From Temnopleurus reevesii (lineage: Eukaryota > Echinodermata > Echinoidea > Temnopleuroida > Temnopleuridae): a DNA stretch of 19,408 nt. The stretch lies in assembly GCA_036244855.1 (NCBI GenBank), contig BQKZ01000039.1, forward strand, positions 220,977-240,384, in the 5' to 3' direction. Shown piece by piece: positions 1 to 8,394 of this stretch. The translations under genes and the position numbers were made by a program. The notes below the pieces were generated by a model. That model was not told where the DNA came from, did not search any database, and worked only from the letters and a program-made list of their open reading frames with translations. How positions within the stretch are numbered: the first letter of the stretch is position 1; every line of letters starts with the position of its first letter.

Positions 1-133
1 GTTGCAACAGGAACATTATCATGCATCCATGGACATAATAGCCTTCTGTGTCATGATCATTCAAGTGAACACACATTAATGTATTGCATCTGTAAATCTG
101 TCTGGAACTAAATAACCGGTAAATCCAGTATTG

Positions 134-367
134 TCATGACAAAATAAGTATAGTCATGATAGTATACATAATATATTGATATATTGTGTCATCTTTCTCT
201 CCCCAGCCCCCATAAAAAACATCAGCAGAAAAACTTTCTGATTCAATCAGGTCTATCTTTTCACTGCCATTCAGATACATCATTGTACTGATATACCTAA
301 TATTTTTAGTGGAATTACAATGAACATCATTAAAAGTCACGTTCAAATTGCCAAGTTTACTATCCAT
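134..367 (-). CDS. Small unassigned open frame, 77 codons, doubtful
   Basis: A true ATG (at 367 on the minus strand) opens a 77-codon frame beginning MDSKLGNLNVTF. The first two thirds are mixed polar and acidic; the last 15 residues turn hydrophobic (YIMYTIMTILILS) because the DNA there is AT-rich. I recognise no domain. The frame lies downstream, on the minus strand, of the E2F-type cluster at 572-745, so it could be part of an early exon of a gene driven from there. However, upstream ATGs lie between the two, including a 17-codon frame starting MSVAKSG, and I see no convincing splice site. In DNA this AT-rich a frame of this length arises often by chance. Alternative: no gene. Confidence 0.12.
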   Translation of the reverse strand: MDSKLGNLNVTFNDVHCNSTKNIRYISTMMYLNGSEKIDLIESESFSADVFYGGWGEKDDTIYQYIMYTIMTILILS

Positions 368-571
368 CTCTACTATAGGTCGTCAATTTCCATAGCATTT
401 AATTTGGCTATATCAAAATGAAACACGGTTGAGCCAGTGTGAATGATCAGAAGATTCATGTTATCATGTATTGGGTTTTATGATTTTGTCCGCTTTTTGC
501 CACGCTCATATTGTCTAAAATCGATGTGGCACCTCTTTTTTCTTCACTTGGATGATGTCTGTAGACAAGGG

Positions 572-745
572 TTCCCGCCAGTCAGAAAAAGCGCGCGAAA
601 TTTTAGGGACAAGCAATTGTCTCCTTCAGTCTTCATTAAGTCATTACACACCAAAGACAAACGGTCGGGTCGAAGATTGGGGCCACTAATTGGACCTCTT
701 CCGAAAACTTGCGGCAATTTCCGCGCCAAAATTAAAAGCGGGAAA
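572..745. promoter_or_regulatory. Cluster of E2F-type sites, candidate promoter or enhancer
   Basis: Three perfect matches to the E2F consensus TTTSSCGC, all in the reverse orientation, lie at 593-600 (GCGCGAAA), 723-730 (GCGCCAAA) and 738-745 (GCGGGAAA). A fourth, one base off, is TTCCCGCC at 572-579. The block is richer in G+C and CpG than its surroundings. E2F/DP dimers control S-phase and DNA-replication genes in animals, so this could be the promoter of such a gene. No TATA box or clear start accompanies it, and the direction is unknown. The 129-codon open frame over the block (443-832) is probably incidental. Confidence 0.33.
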
Positions 746-824
746 GACAGTGTTAATCGTCTAACTGTATACAAACAGGCAAATGATGAAGGAACGCCAA
801 ATGAGCATAAAGCAATTGTCGCGC

Positions 825-840
825 TTAATTAATGTAATTA
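825..840. promoter_or_regulatory. Homeodomain-type site pair
   Basis: TTAATTAATGTAATTA packs three TAAT/ATTA cores into 16 bases, just right of the E2F-type cluster and after two CAATTGTC words (about 614 and 813). Antennapedia-class and paired-class homeodomains bind such cores. The same words occur by chance in AT-rich DNA, so this is only a suggestive site. Confidence 0.15.
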
Positions 841-1240
841 CACGACAATTAAATCAATTTTTACTGACTATACTTAGAACTTTGAGTTATTAATCAACCG
901 TTACTCTACACGTTGGTCCAGTTGTTGTTGTTATTTACATGTAAAAGTGCAAAAGCTTGCCATTCTAAACTTAAGTTGAAACATCTCTTATACAAAGGAC
1001 AAAACCCATTCATGTTCGTAATAATTTCATTTAGCTCAGATCTAATATAAATCTGTGTAATTGAAATGCCTGATTTCATGAAAATCTGTTTGTTTGACGA
1101 AATAATTCCTAAAACTGGTCCGATTTCCTTCAAATTTGAGCAGTCGTAAAACGTTTAGTCAGTCAAAGGCGGCATGATTATCGGCTTGTTTAAAATAATT
1201 CAAATTCTATCGTGAAAATTGAGAGATGTGCGCACATGGA
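841..1240. other. AT-rich stretch, nothing recognised
   Basis: No supported gene or repeat. A 75-codon minus-strand frame at 906-1133 has no protein-like features beyond being open. Confidence 0.5.
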
Positions 1241-1480
1241 CCATTCCACTATTCCCAAATGATCACCATTTCCAAAAGAATTTATTGATTTATAACATCC
1301 AAATCCACTAGGGCCAAATAATCGAATTTGCAACAGCACGCGCCATACAACGATGTCATGGTGAAACTGTAACTTTTAAAGCTTTTTATTGGAATTTATT
1401 GTTTATCATTGACCCTTGAAATGGGCCTTTACAAAGGGCCATTAAACCGTCATCACCTGTTTAACATGTCATGTCGATTT
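1241..1480. promoter_or_regulatory. Enhancer-like stretch dense in binding words
   Basis: Between about 1375 and 1470 lie, close together, TTTTTATTGG (Cdx/Hox-like), ATTGTTTATC (Sox and forkhead-like), TGACCCTTGAAATGGGCC (nuclear-receptor-like) and a CACCTG E-box. Also here is the near-palindrome GGGCCTTTACAAAGGGCC (1423-1440), whose right half carries a TCF-like ACAAAG. Density is the only evidence. No gene is present. Confidence 0.15.
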
Positions 1481-2509
1481 TAGGCTCTATTGAAATTCCA
1501 AATCCCCGATGTTTAATGTTATTTCAAAAAGAAGATTTGCAGACATGGTAGATGCAAGAAGTTACAACATATCCGCCTAAATAAACGAGTGGGACTATTG
1601 ATTTAGGGGGACTTCTCCCCAGGGTTCATGGCGAGACTCATTTCGACATATAAATGCGAAATAGTAACAAATATGTCATATTAATCGACAAAGAAAATAT
1701 TTTTTGGACAAATTTAGTGAAATTCAGGTGATTTTTTTAAAACAAATATTCATATAATTGTTTATTTTTATCATCGATGCAAAACAGAGTATTTACTGAT
1801 CTATTGTGCCCGAATATATTCGAATGAATAAATAAACTTAATGAACATCATTATAACTAAATTGTAAGTGATCATCTTATCGAACTTGGAATATGGTGTA
1901 AACACTTTGATTACCACAATCTTGCCAAATAATTCAGCTCAACCACAGCGATCCCAAGGGGAACCGCTAGTCGGCTGGAGTCGGCGTGTCTCGATCAGAT
2001 CATAAAGCTAATCATATCCAGTCCGTACGAAGTTCAATCAAGCAGTAAACTAATAAATACCCTAAGAAATACTGGAACGCAACAACATTTTCCAGATTTT
2101 TTTTAACATTTAGTTATATGGTGACATTGAAAAACAAGATATTTAACTTAACTGTAAAACGTTCAAAAGGTGCTGATATTGTGTTGTTTGCTGTCGAGAA
2201 ACAAAAATGCAGACGCAATCAGGCAATGTGACATTGAAATTGTAACACGACGTAAGCAGATAAGCAAATGCATTTGCCATAAACCAAAAAAAAAAAATAA
2301 CAAATTAAAAATTTAGGGTACGATTCAGATACCTCTGGGTTAATTGTCTACGGTAATATTTTGAACAAGAATGTTTGCCTGATGTGATACCTTCCAAACA
2401 TAGTAGCAAATTGATGTGATTCGTTCATAATTTCAAGAACATATAATGCAGTTTTGCTACATGACTGGAGAAGGGAAAAATGAAAGAAAACAAGAAATTT
2501 AGAATCAGA
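1481..2509. other. AT-rich stretch, nothing recognised
   Basis: No open frame of note and no recognised repeat. It holds short A and T runs (for example 2098-2104 and 2286-2297). A slightly GC-richer patch at 1940-2000 repeats AGTCGGC (about 1969 and 1979). Confidence 0.5.
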
Positions 2510-2674
2510 ATGTCACTTTCCCATGTTATGGTATAACCTGATTACAATGGTGACGTAAAAAGGTAAAAGTCGTTATACCTGCCTCATATCACTTTCCAAT
2601 GAAAGGATATATCCTGATCATAATGATAACTTAAAAGGTAAAAGTCTTTCAAAAAAGGTCTTTGTATCTGCCAC
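2510..2674 (+). repeat. Diverged tandem duplication, two units
   Basis: Unit A (2510-2585) and unit B (2586-2674) align end to end. Both open with a (G/A)TCACTTTCC-type block, continue with a CCTGAT block and a TAAAA-AGGTAAAAGTC block, and close with a TACCTGCC / ATCTGCCACA block. The unit is about 76 to 89 bp; unit B carries an extra AAAAAAGGTCTTT-like insertion. By eye the match is about three quarters identical, so the duplication is not recent. Confidence 0.6.
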
Positions 2675-2988
2675 ATGGAATCAAGGGTCGTGAAACACTT
2701 GCTGAATGTTTCCTGCTGCAGGAATTGGAGAAAAACAACGACGAAAATAATTGATTTGTTTACTGCATTCAGATTTACAAAGACTTGTTTAGTATTTTAG
2801 AGAGTTCGATTATAAGGGACCCCGAGGTATCCATTTTAGTAGCTATTTGTTAAAATAAAAAAAAACGGTCATGACTGCCAGGGGGTTTCAAAGATATCTT
2901 CATGTTAGATTTTTTTTTTTTAATTTATGACGATGATTGTTGTGTTAGCTGACATAATCATTAGAATTATGACAAAATGCATGTTCAT
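2675..2988. other. AT-rich stretch, nothing recognised
   Basis: Holds an A run (2856-2864) and a T run (2910-2921) and no supported gene. The overlapping frames at 2920-3177 (minus) and 2927-3154 (plus) run into the repeat copy at 2989 and are rejected. Confidence 0.5.
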
Positions 2989-3076
2989 TTGGAATTCATT
3001 TATGATGTACTGTGCAGTAGTTGTTGCTATGTCCGGCAAGTATCTTTTGAGCTCGTATGTTGTAAGGGCAAACATT
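2989..3076 (+). repeat. Dispersed repeat, copy 1
   Basis: Starts with TTGGAATTCA and carries TAGTTGTTGCTATGTC at 3018-3033. This matches copy 3, inside the element at 16341-16570, with one mismatch over 24 bases (TAGTTGTTGCTATGTC, then C or G, then GGCAAG). Similarity fades to the right after a shared CTTTTG. No terminal inverted repeats or target duplication remain visible, so this is an old or partial copy. Confidence 0.5.
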
Positions 3077-3288
3077 GGTTTTAAAAGTCGGAATAAAAAG
3101 AGGGGTGGCGATAATCCAATTGCATTTGAAAATCGAATAAAAACTATATTTTGAAACTCATTCATTACTAAATTCATCGGATTATCTTTTTTTTTTCATT
3201 CCTTTTGAGTTTTTATTCATAATTCATTAAAACCTAGTAACCATTTAGCCGACCAACGTCGTATTTTTTAACCGGTTAAACCCCAAAA

Positions 3289-3365
3289 TTGGAATCTGGT
3301 TTGCAGAGATTGACATTTTCTATGTCGGGAAAGCTTCAGGCAATCCTTTGCGTTGTCAACGTTTG
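3289..3365 (+). repeat. Dispersed repeat, copy 2
   Basis: From TTGGAATC to GTTGTCAA it aligns without gaps to 16438-16508. My hand count is 55 identities in 71 positions, including CTATGTCGGG, GTTTGCA and GTTGTCAA. It sits exactly 300 bp right of the start of copy 1, in the same orientation. To its left the palindrome AACCGGTTAA (about 3270-3279) resembles AACGGTTGAT upstream in copy 3. No inverted ends are visible. Confidence 0.6.
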
Positions 3366-3521
3366 ATATTGCTCTTTTATGGCACAGCATCGCATGTTTT
3401 AACTTTGTCTTCTGCTAGCCCTCCGTGACTGAAGATAGTGAATCGCTAGACCATTCTTATTTATTCAATTACAGATACACTTGATGTTGTTTTTTATGGT
3501 ATAATCAATGTTCAATGGATC

Positions 3522-3752
3522 TCACATTTTGACTTTATATCCTGTACTTGAAATCCCCGTGCCTGATAGAAGCGAATATTTCCACCATCTGTTCCTATCT
3601 GAGGTTCTTGAACCCAATCTCAAGCATTTGTTACCCTCGTTAGGATTCAGTCTGGGTCTTTCAGAGAGACCGTCCTTCACTTGAGCTTCAACTTCTTCTC
3701 CTGTCGGGATCATCTTCATCCCCCCAAAATCCAGCCAATTTCCAGACAACAT
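3522..3752 (-). CDS. Small unassigned open frame, 76 codons, doubtful
   Basis: A true ATG (3752 on the minus strand) opens a frame starting MLSGNWLDFGGMKMIPTG, followed by an acidic and basic middle section. The DNA is richer in G+C than its neighbours, and composition looks more protein-like than in most frames here. No domain is recognised. It could be a fragment of a mobile-element protein, an exon, or chance. There is a short palindrome, GGTTCTTGAACC, at about 3603. Confidence 0.12.
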   Translation of the reverse strand: MLSGNWLDFGGMKMIPTGEEVEAQVKDGLSERPRLNPNEGNKCLRLGSRTSDRNRWWKYSLLSGTGISSTGYKVKM

Positions 3753-3835
3753 CAGTAGTGTGTGGTCTAGTTAAACGCTTGGATTGTGAATGAAACTGTT
3801 TTGAGTTGGATGGTTAACATACATATTTTTATTTA

Positions 3836-3848
3836 CCCCCCCCCCCCC
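3836..3848 (+). repeat. Poly-C tract (13)
   Basis: Thirteen consecutive C after TTTATTTA. A second tract in the same context (TTTA then C) begins 141 bp later. Confidence 0.95.
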
Positions 3849-3976
3849 TCAACCTTTCCATTCACCTATTTTGTTCCAGTTCATAGGCAAATTGTGTACA
3901 AAGTGAAATTACTGAACAAAGTACATGTAAATTACTCCCATTCTGGGCTTCACAACTTAGCGGCTTCTTTTCTTTA

Positions 3977-3988
3977 CCCCCCCCCCCC
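3977..3988 (+). repeat. Poly-C tract (12)
   Basis: Twelve consecutive C after TTCTTTA. Frames running through these tracts show proline runs that are artefacts. Confidence 0.95.
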
Positions 3989-4516
3989 TTTACAGATCCA
4001 TGTTACGACGCCGAAATCTTTCAGTGATTAGAACCTTATTAGTATAACGTGAATGCCATTATCATTACCATGAGCACTCAACAATGTGTGGGGATAATTG
4101 TCCATTTTCTTTTAAGTTTTCATATTTTCTTTCACCGCCCTTGAGAACGACAAAATTACTGAATTTACTGACTACATTGATGAGATGTGTAATTTTACTG
4201 CAATTGTAGATATTGTATTACAAGACTCTGCTCATAATTATGCAAACATTTTTACCGCGATTACCTTAGTTTGAACAAACATGACAAACGTGACAAAATG
4301 TCAGTGCATATTAACGGAACGGATTTTTTTACATGTTCTGGGCAAAAGTTTACAAAACTCACTTCAAGTATTCAAGCCTGAGTGTTTCCTTCCATCCAAA
4401 CTTCAGTCTTGCTTTGTTTTAACGCAATTTGAGCGGGCATTCACCTGTCTTCTCCGATCGGCTCAATTTGTAATGCTATTATTTGGGGGTCAAAGGACCA
4501 CAAACAGAACAATTAG
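3989..4516. other. AT-rich stretch, no supported gene
   Basis: Left flank of the open frame at 4517-4786. The plus-strand ATG frame at 4281-4751 covers its right part, but in a different reading frame and with less protein-like composition. Confidence 0.4.
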
Positions 4517-4786
4517 CGGCATCTGTTCCAAACATTCAGCAGGTTCAATGTCACATCGTTCCAGACATTATTATCAGAAGAGGGGTTCGTATCGGAAGAG
4601 AGGTATCTTAACCACCTGTTGGATGGAAGACTTCGAGAGGATTTCACTAAAATCTCGAGAAATTGGGAAAGAGGTCTGCGGAGAAACATTACCTCTTCGA
4701 ACGAAAATGTCTTCTTTGAAGAGATCATCTTTGGAAATCATCCTGATCTAGTTGATAAGATCATAGACCTACCACCTAGTCTATGA
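4517..4786 (+). CDS. Protein-like open frame, candidate last exon or gene fragment
   Basis: After a stop at 4514-4516 a frame stays open for 89 codons to TGA at 4784-4786. It reads naturally: an alternating hydrophobic and charged stretch (SEEGFVSEERYLNHLLDGRL), then DFTKISRNWERGLRRN, then FFEEIIFGNHPDLVDKIIDL and a final PPSL. It has no ATG. If real it is a 3' exon, with AATTAG at 4511-4516 as a poor acceptor lacking a pyrimidine tract, or a broken gene or element fragment. I do not recognise the family. Caution: the other plus frames and one minus frame are also open over much of this stretch, so open length alone does not settle strand or frame. Its last codons lie inside the palindrome at 4760-4787. 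Confidence 0.22.
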   Translation, partial: RHLFQTFSRFNVTSFQTLLSEEGFVSEERYLNHLLDGRLREDFTKISRNWERGLRRNITSSNENVFFEEIIFGNHPDLVDKIIDLPPSL

Positions 4787-4790
4787 TAAG
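4754..4790. repeat. Inverted repeat between short direct repeats
   Basis: ATCATAGAC (4760-4768) and GTCTATGAT (4779-4787) form a perfect 9-bp stem with a 10-base spacer. GATAAG occurs just before (4754-4759) and again at 4785-4790, overlapping the right arm. The arm resembles the perfect palindrome at 18589-18606. Confidence 0.6.
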
Positions 4791-5620
4791 TTCGGAGATA
4801 CAAATATTATCACTGATTATATTATAGGAACTGATTGACTAATAATCTGTCTGAAACAGTTTTAGGCTTTTATGGCATGAGAAAACATCATTGGCCCAAA
4901 TAGATTGGAATACACTCCTTGTATTTATTACATTGATCACTTTTTTGATCAACCCATATGGTTCATATAATCCGTTTAGTAACTGCGCTATATGAATCAT
5001 CTAATTATTATTTATTACTATTATTAAGCTACTTCAAATAGGTTAATTCTCATTCTTATTTCAAGCGCTATGCAATTTTATTTTCAGTACAATTAGCACC
5101 TATGTAAAATAATGTTGTGACCACTGAAGTTTTCATGCACTTCTGCCAGCGATGGAATAGATTTTAATATTCTATTCGCTAAATTGCCCCTAACGGCAAC
5201 GTTTTCACTCGGCACTAGTTCGTTTCAAAACGTTGTGAAAGATGTTAATGCTAATTTTCAAATTAGTTTTGGAGGGCGAATCATCTAAAAACTGCCTTTA
5301 CATTCCTGATATTAAATCAGCTCCACATACTGTGAGCAGAAGTTACAAAGGCATGAGACAAAGTAAACAACTTTCACTCACACATCAAAATGGCTACATA
5401 GACACAAACTAAATTTCTACCCTTCGTATCTTATGGGAAAATGTTGAACTAATGTCACACTAGCGACTTTCTTTTGTGATCATGAACCTAATGTGAATGG
5501 TTGAGTGAAGTTGTTTACTTTATCCAAGTCCATTGTCCCTGCACAGTGATGGATCTATTCTGAGAAAACAACCCTAGATTTATTTCAAGGTGTTTCTTAT
5601 TAAAAGTCATTGATAACATA
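4791..5620. other. AT-rich stretch, nothing recognised
   Basis: No supported gene. A TTATTA-rich patch lies at about 5003-5028. Confidence 0.5.
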
Positions 5621-5866
5621 ATGTCTACTTTTCCCAGATGTGCCCATTTGCAGTGTATCAGTATACATGTACATGATGTATATACATGTATTGCATCACT
5701 TCTCAATGGCAATATAATCAACGAGAGGGCGAAGGCAATAGAAAACCACACAGTTGCTTGCCCAGAAGTGCAGTATTTGCAAGATATTTCAGTACATTTC
5801 CTCATTAACGAATTATCACAGTTAACTGGAGGGAGTCCAAGGGAACATCGACAAAACATAGTTTGA
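5621..5866 (+). CDS. Small unassigned open frame, 81 codons, doubtful
   Basis: An ATG at 5621 opens a frame starting MSTFPRCAHLQC. Its second half is more protein-like (INERAKAIENHTV, then FLINELSQLTGGSPREHR). A 114-codon frame lies on the opposite strand (5515-5859), so at least one is a shadow, probably both. No domain is recognised. The first half crosses the hairpin at 5663-5691. Confidence 0.12.
   Translation: MSTFPRCAHLQCISIHVHDVYTCIASLLNGNIINERAKAIENHTVACPEVQYLQDISVHFLINELSQLTGGSPREHRQNIV
5663..5691. repeat. Short hairpin
   Basis: ATACATGTA (5663-5671) and TACATGTAT (5683-5691) pair perfectly around an 11-base loop. AT-rich and probably without function. Confidence 0.6.
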
Positions 5867-5984
5867 CTTCACTTTTGGTAAAGGGTATAGGCTACATCCA
5901 TTAGTCCACACCAAAATTACTTATTCATTAGCCATCTCAGTTTGTCCCTACTAACCCCGTTGTTCCCATTCACCTTGTTTATAT

Positions 5985-6034
5985 AATTATTATTGTTATT
6001 ATTATCATTATCATCCTTACTAACTATTATTATC
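5985..6034 (+). repeat. Imperfect (ATT)n microsatellite
   Basis: ATT/ATC triplets (ATTATTATTGTTATTATTAT and onward) with interruptions. Confidence 0.8.
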
Positions 6035-6680
6035 TCTGTTCATTATTTTGTTTTATTTACTTACTTTATTTTACAAAGACCTACACCTTGAAACCGAGAC
6101 CGAACATAGAAAAACATCATTCTCATGCCATCAAAACTATTTCAACATTTTAGCTGTCATGCAATGAGAGAAAAAAAAATTATTGTTTAACTGTTCTGTC
6201 CCACTTTAAAATATTGGGATTCATAACTGCCTTGAAGCTATTAATTCTTATATTTTATGAAATTTGAAGAGGTCCGTAGAGTATATAAAATCTAAAACTA
6301 GAAAATGTAGAAAATTACCTTTTTCGTCAGCTTTTAATTATGTAAAATCCTTGTCTGGATGGTAATGTTATTCCTTATGCGTGGCGATTTTGCTTCAGCT
6401 GCAATCTGATCATACACATCACGAGCTTCCTGTTATTTTATTCACCAAATCAATCGAACAAAAGTTTGATATCGTCGCAAGAAAGTAACATCCGTGTCAT
6501 ATGATTGTGAGTACATCCGTTTCAAATAAATGTATCTACACCAACACGATCTGAATCAACAAGTGTTCCTTTGGTATCAAACACAATGATGATATCCGGC
6601 TCAGATGAAATGACACCAGTTATACCAATATTACATCGAGAAAAAAGACCCAAATGAGAATGTAAAATACTCGACAATCC
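6035..6680. other. AT-rich stretch, nothing recognised
   Basis: No supported gene. TATATAAAA at about 6281 lacks the surrounding promoter signals seen at 6935 and is not called. Confidence 0.45.
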
Positions 6681-6694
6681 TCAACAAAATTTAC

Positions 6695-6740
6695 CCTTTT
6701 CCAGGTAAGCTCCGATTCTGGTTGATATTAGATTGTCCAT
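6695..6740 (-). CDS. Possible first coding segment of a minus-strand gene
   Basis: Downstream of the minus-strand TATA box, the second ATG (6740) opens MDNLISTRIGAYLEKG. The frame then meets a donor-like site, AAAGG|GTAAAT, with GT at 6694-6693; without splicing it ends in KFC and a stop. An earlier ATG gives only a 12-codon frame (MQSRRRAPWTI and stop), which would act as a short upstream frame. A first exon of about 210 bases (start near 6908, donor at 6695) is thus possible. On the plus strand the same spot has CAG|GTAAGC at 6701-6709, a near-perfect donor, so strand is uncertain. Confidence 0.15.
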
Positions 6741-6934
6741 GGAGCACGGCGTCTGCTTTGCATGGATTTTTGCCAACTCGACCCACTCTAGCGGTACGCA
6801 GGAATGTTGATTTGTGAAGGAATGTTTCGAGTTTGGTCGCGTGCTGTTCGCGCGAGTCGTTTTGGCAGGCGACAACTTGTTGCTTCAGAGCCACGCTCCA
6901 GTTTTACTATCCAACTCCTAACCTTGCGCGTGAG

Positions 6935-6943
6935 TTTTATATA
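6935..6943 (-). promoter_or_regulatory. TATA box
   Basis: TATATAAAA on the minus strand, about 90 bp from the GC box. It predicts a start near 6905-6910. Confidence 0.45.
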
Positions 6944-7030
6944 TCAGCGCCTGGTACGGTTGCTAATCCCCCGATACCTTTCCATTCAGTTCAGCTGGTG
7001 GTGGGGGTATAGTGAGTTTTATCGGGCAAG

Positions 7031-7040
7031 GGGGCGGAGC
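7031..7040 (+). promoter_or_regulatory. GC box (Sp1/KLF type)
   Basis: GGGGCGGAGC fits the GC-box consensus exactly. Confidence 0.5.
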
Positions 7041-7108
7041 CCACTCGTAACGCGCGTGCCTGATCAGCTGTTCTGTCAATCAACTCAGCATGGCTCGGAC
7101 GCTTTTAG

Positions 7109-7215
7109 CCAATCAGCGATGGAAATAGCCAATACTTGCTCTCACTCACGAGCAAGCTGGCGCTGCTCACTTTTCAACGACACTCCCGTCATTTCATTGG
7201 GGGGCAAAGCATTGG
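7109..7215. promoter_or_regulatory. Four CCAAT boxes (NF-Y type)
   Basis: CCAAT at 7109-7113 (in AGCCAATCAG, a near-ideal NF-Y site) and 7129-7133 on the plus strand; ATTGG at 7196-7200 and 7211-7215, that is CCAAT on the minus strand. Multiple NF-Y sites are usual in histone and cell-cycle promoters. Confidence 0.5.
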
Positions 7216-7229
7216 CAGTCACTTGCTAG

Positions 7230-7816
7230 TCTTTGCACACAAGCCCAATCTAATTTGTCGTGTAAAGTTATGGGAGTTTGTCCAGAGGGAATCAAAGCAC
7301 ATCCTTTAGCAGTATAGACGCAGACATACTTTTCCTCTTCTTCTTTAATTTGTCATGCAAGAGGTTATTCTAGAAGTTGCCCCAAGTATAATTCACAAAT
7401 GATTAATATGATTATCTAAAAATGTATATATTTGTAGACTAGCACGATACCTTTTCCTGACCTCAACCTGATAATTTTATGCATTTTGATTCTAGAAAAT
7501 ACAGGTCTATAGGGAAGTAAAAAATGTTCTGGTCTTATTGAGATTTTATCCTAATCCTATCCCATACACCCACCGCTCTCAAGCCCTCTCCTTTTCCGTC
7601 TCCCGTAATATGTTTTTCTGACTATTTATGGAACATGTAAAAACACGTCCCTAGGACGACAGAAGTTTTTGCAATTACGCGTTTCTCATTCTGATTCCTG
7701 ATTGCTTTACGAGTTTACCCAATGTGCACTAATATCTTAAAACTTTACTATATTACCAAGCTATACAGATCGAGAAATCACTGTTCATTCCATTGTATTT
7801 ATTTTCAATATTTTAG
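7230..7816. other. AT-rich stretch, intron-like, nothing recognised
   Basis: No supported gene. Its right end supplies the pyrimidine tract of the candidate acceptor at 7816. Confidence 0.4.
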
Positions 7817-7943
7817 CTCTAAAGAAAAGCGAGGAACACTGGGACAATCAGTAAAGACTCTCGAATGTGATTTTAGTGAGATGATTATGAGGTATCTACC
7901 TCTCGAATCATATTACCATCCATGCAGAAGATTTCATAATTTG
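7817..7943 (+). CDS. Candidate internal exon, 127 bp
   Basis: A textbook 3' splice site precedes it: a T-rich tract ending TTTTCAATATTTTAG (AG at 7815-7816). The frame is open through the segment and encodes SSKEKRGTLGQSVKTLECDF, then SEMIMRYLPLESYYHPCRRF, then HNL. It meets a donor-like TTG|GTAACA (GT at 7944-7945). Past the donor the frame stops after four codons, as expected for intron. The peptide is balanced in charge, unlike the lysine/isoleucine-rich shadows nearby. I recognise no family. GTAACA is a usable but weak donor, and no neighbouring exon can be linked to it. Confidence 0.27.
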
Positions 7944-8312
7944 GTAACAAATGATTAAGGGGGTTTAACATCAAAATACTTTTTGTGTACAGTTGTAGAG
8001 GCCTACTTCTTTTGAACATGTAATCAGAACAAAATGTTGGCTGTATTATGTTCTGACAGCCCACGTGCTAAAGCCGGGGTGATTAAAACAGTACAAAGTG
8101 CTTGGGTCTCTCCGCAGACTATATAGGTATAATGCAGTATGTAAAGTTGATGTATCATCATCAATGTTCTCAAATGCCTGAATTTAAACTTTACTCACTA
8201 ACAAAAAATCATTTTAAAAAGGGAGCGACTCTGTCACAACTTAAAGGACCAATGCTAAAACGGGTGTAAACAATCATGGGGATGTTTTTTCTTTAAATTG
8301 TTCTCATTTACA
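7944..8312. other. No recognised feature
   Basis: AT-rich. It contains a CACGTG E-box (8062-8067) and a TAGAGGCCTAC word (about 7996). Confidence 0.45.
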
Positions 8313-8326
8313 CCCCCCCCCCCCCC
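8313..8326 (+). repeat. Poly-C tract (14)
   Basis: Fourteen consecutive C, opening a block that is almost pure pyrimidine to 8468. Confidence 0.95.
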
Positions 8327-8356
8327 TAAAAACCCTTCTTTTTCGTCCCCTGCCCC

Positions 8357-8360
<4 letters not shown>

Positions 8361-8394
<34 letters not shown>

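Larger units (their letters stand above)
6738..7215 (-). promoter_or_regulatory. CpG-dense promoter region, probably firing leftward
   Basis: This is the most promoter-like block in the window. By my count 32 CpG lie between 6740 and 7190, against a CpG-poor background. In order away from the proposed minus-strand start near 6908 come a TATA box (6935-6943), a GC box (7031-7040), E-boxes (CAGCTG about 6992 and 7065) and four CCAAT boxes (7109-7215). That order is the classical one for a leftward RNA polymerase II promoter. GTGAGTTTTAT occurs twice (6930-6940, 7012-7022). Rightward or bidirectional firing remains possible, since two CCAAT boxes point each way. The 141-codon plus frame here (6804-7229) is a by-product of GC content. 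Confidence 0.5.

Noticed and set aside
443..832. 129-codon plus-strand frame
   Set aside because: It spans the E2F-type cluster, changes composition midway and has a minus-strand rival; no recognisable content.
3786..4031. Frame with PPPP runs
   Set aside because: The proline runs come from the two poly-C tracts.
4281..4751. Longest frame, 156 codons, plus strand
   Set aside because: Its left half is random-looking and its right half is the out-of-frame shadow of the more natural frame at 4517-4786.
6804..7229. 141-codon plus frame
   Set aside because: Open because of high G+C in the promoter block; overlapped by minus frames and by the TATA, GC and CCAAT elements.
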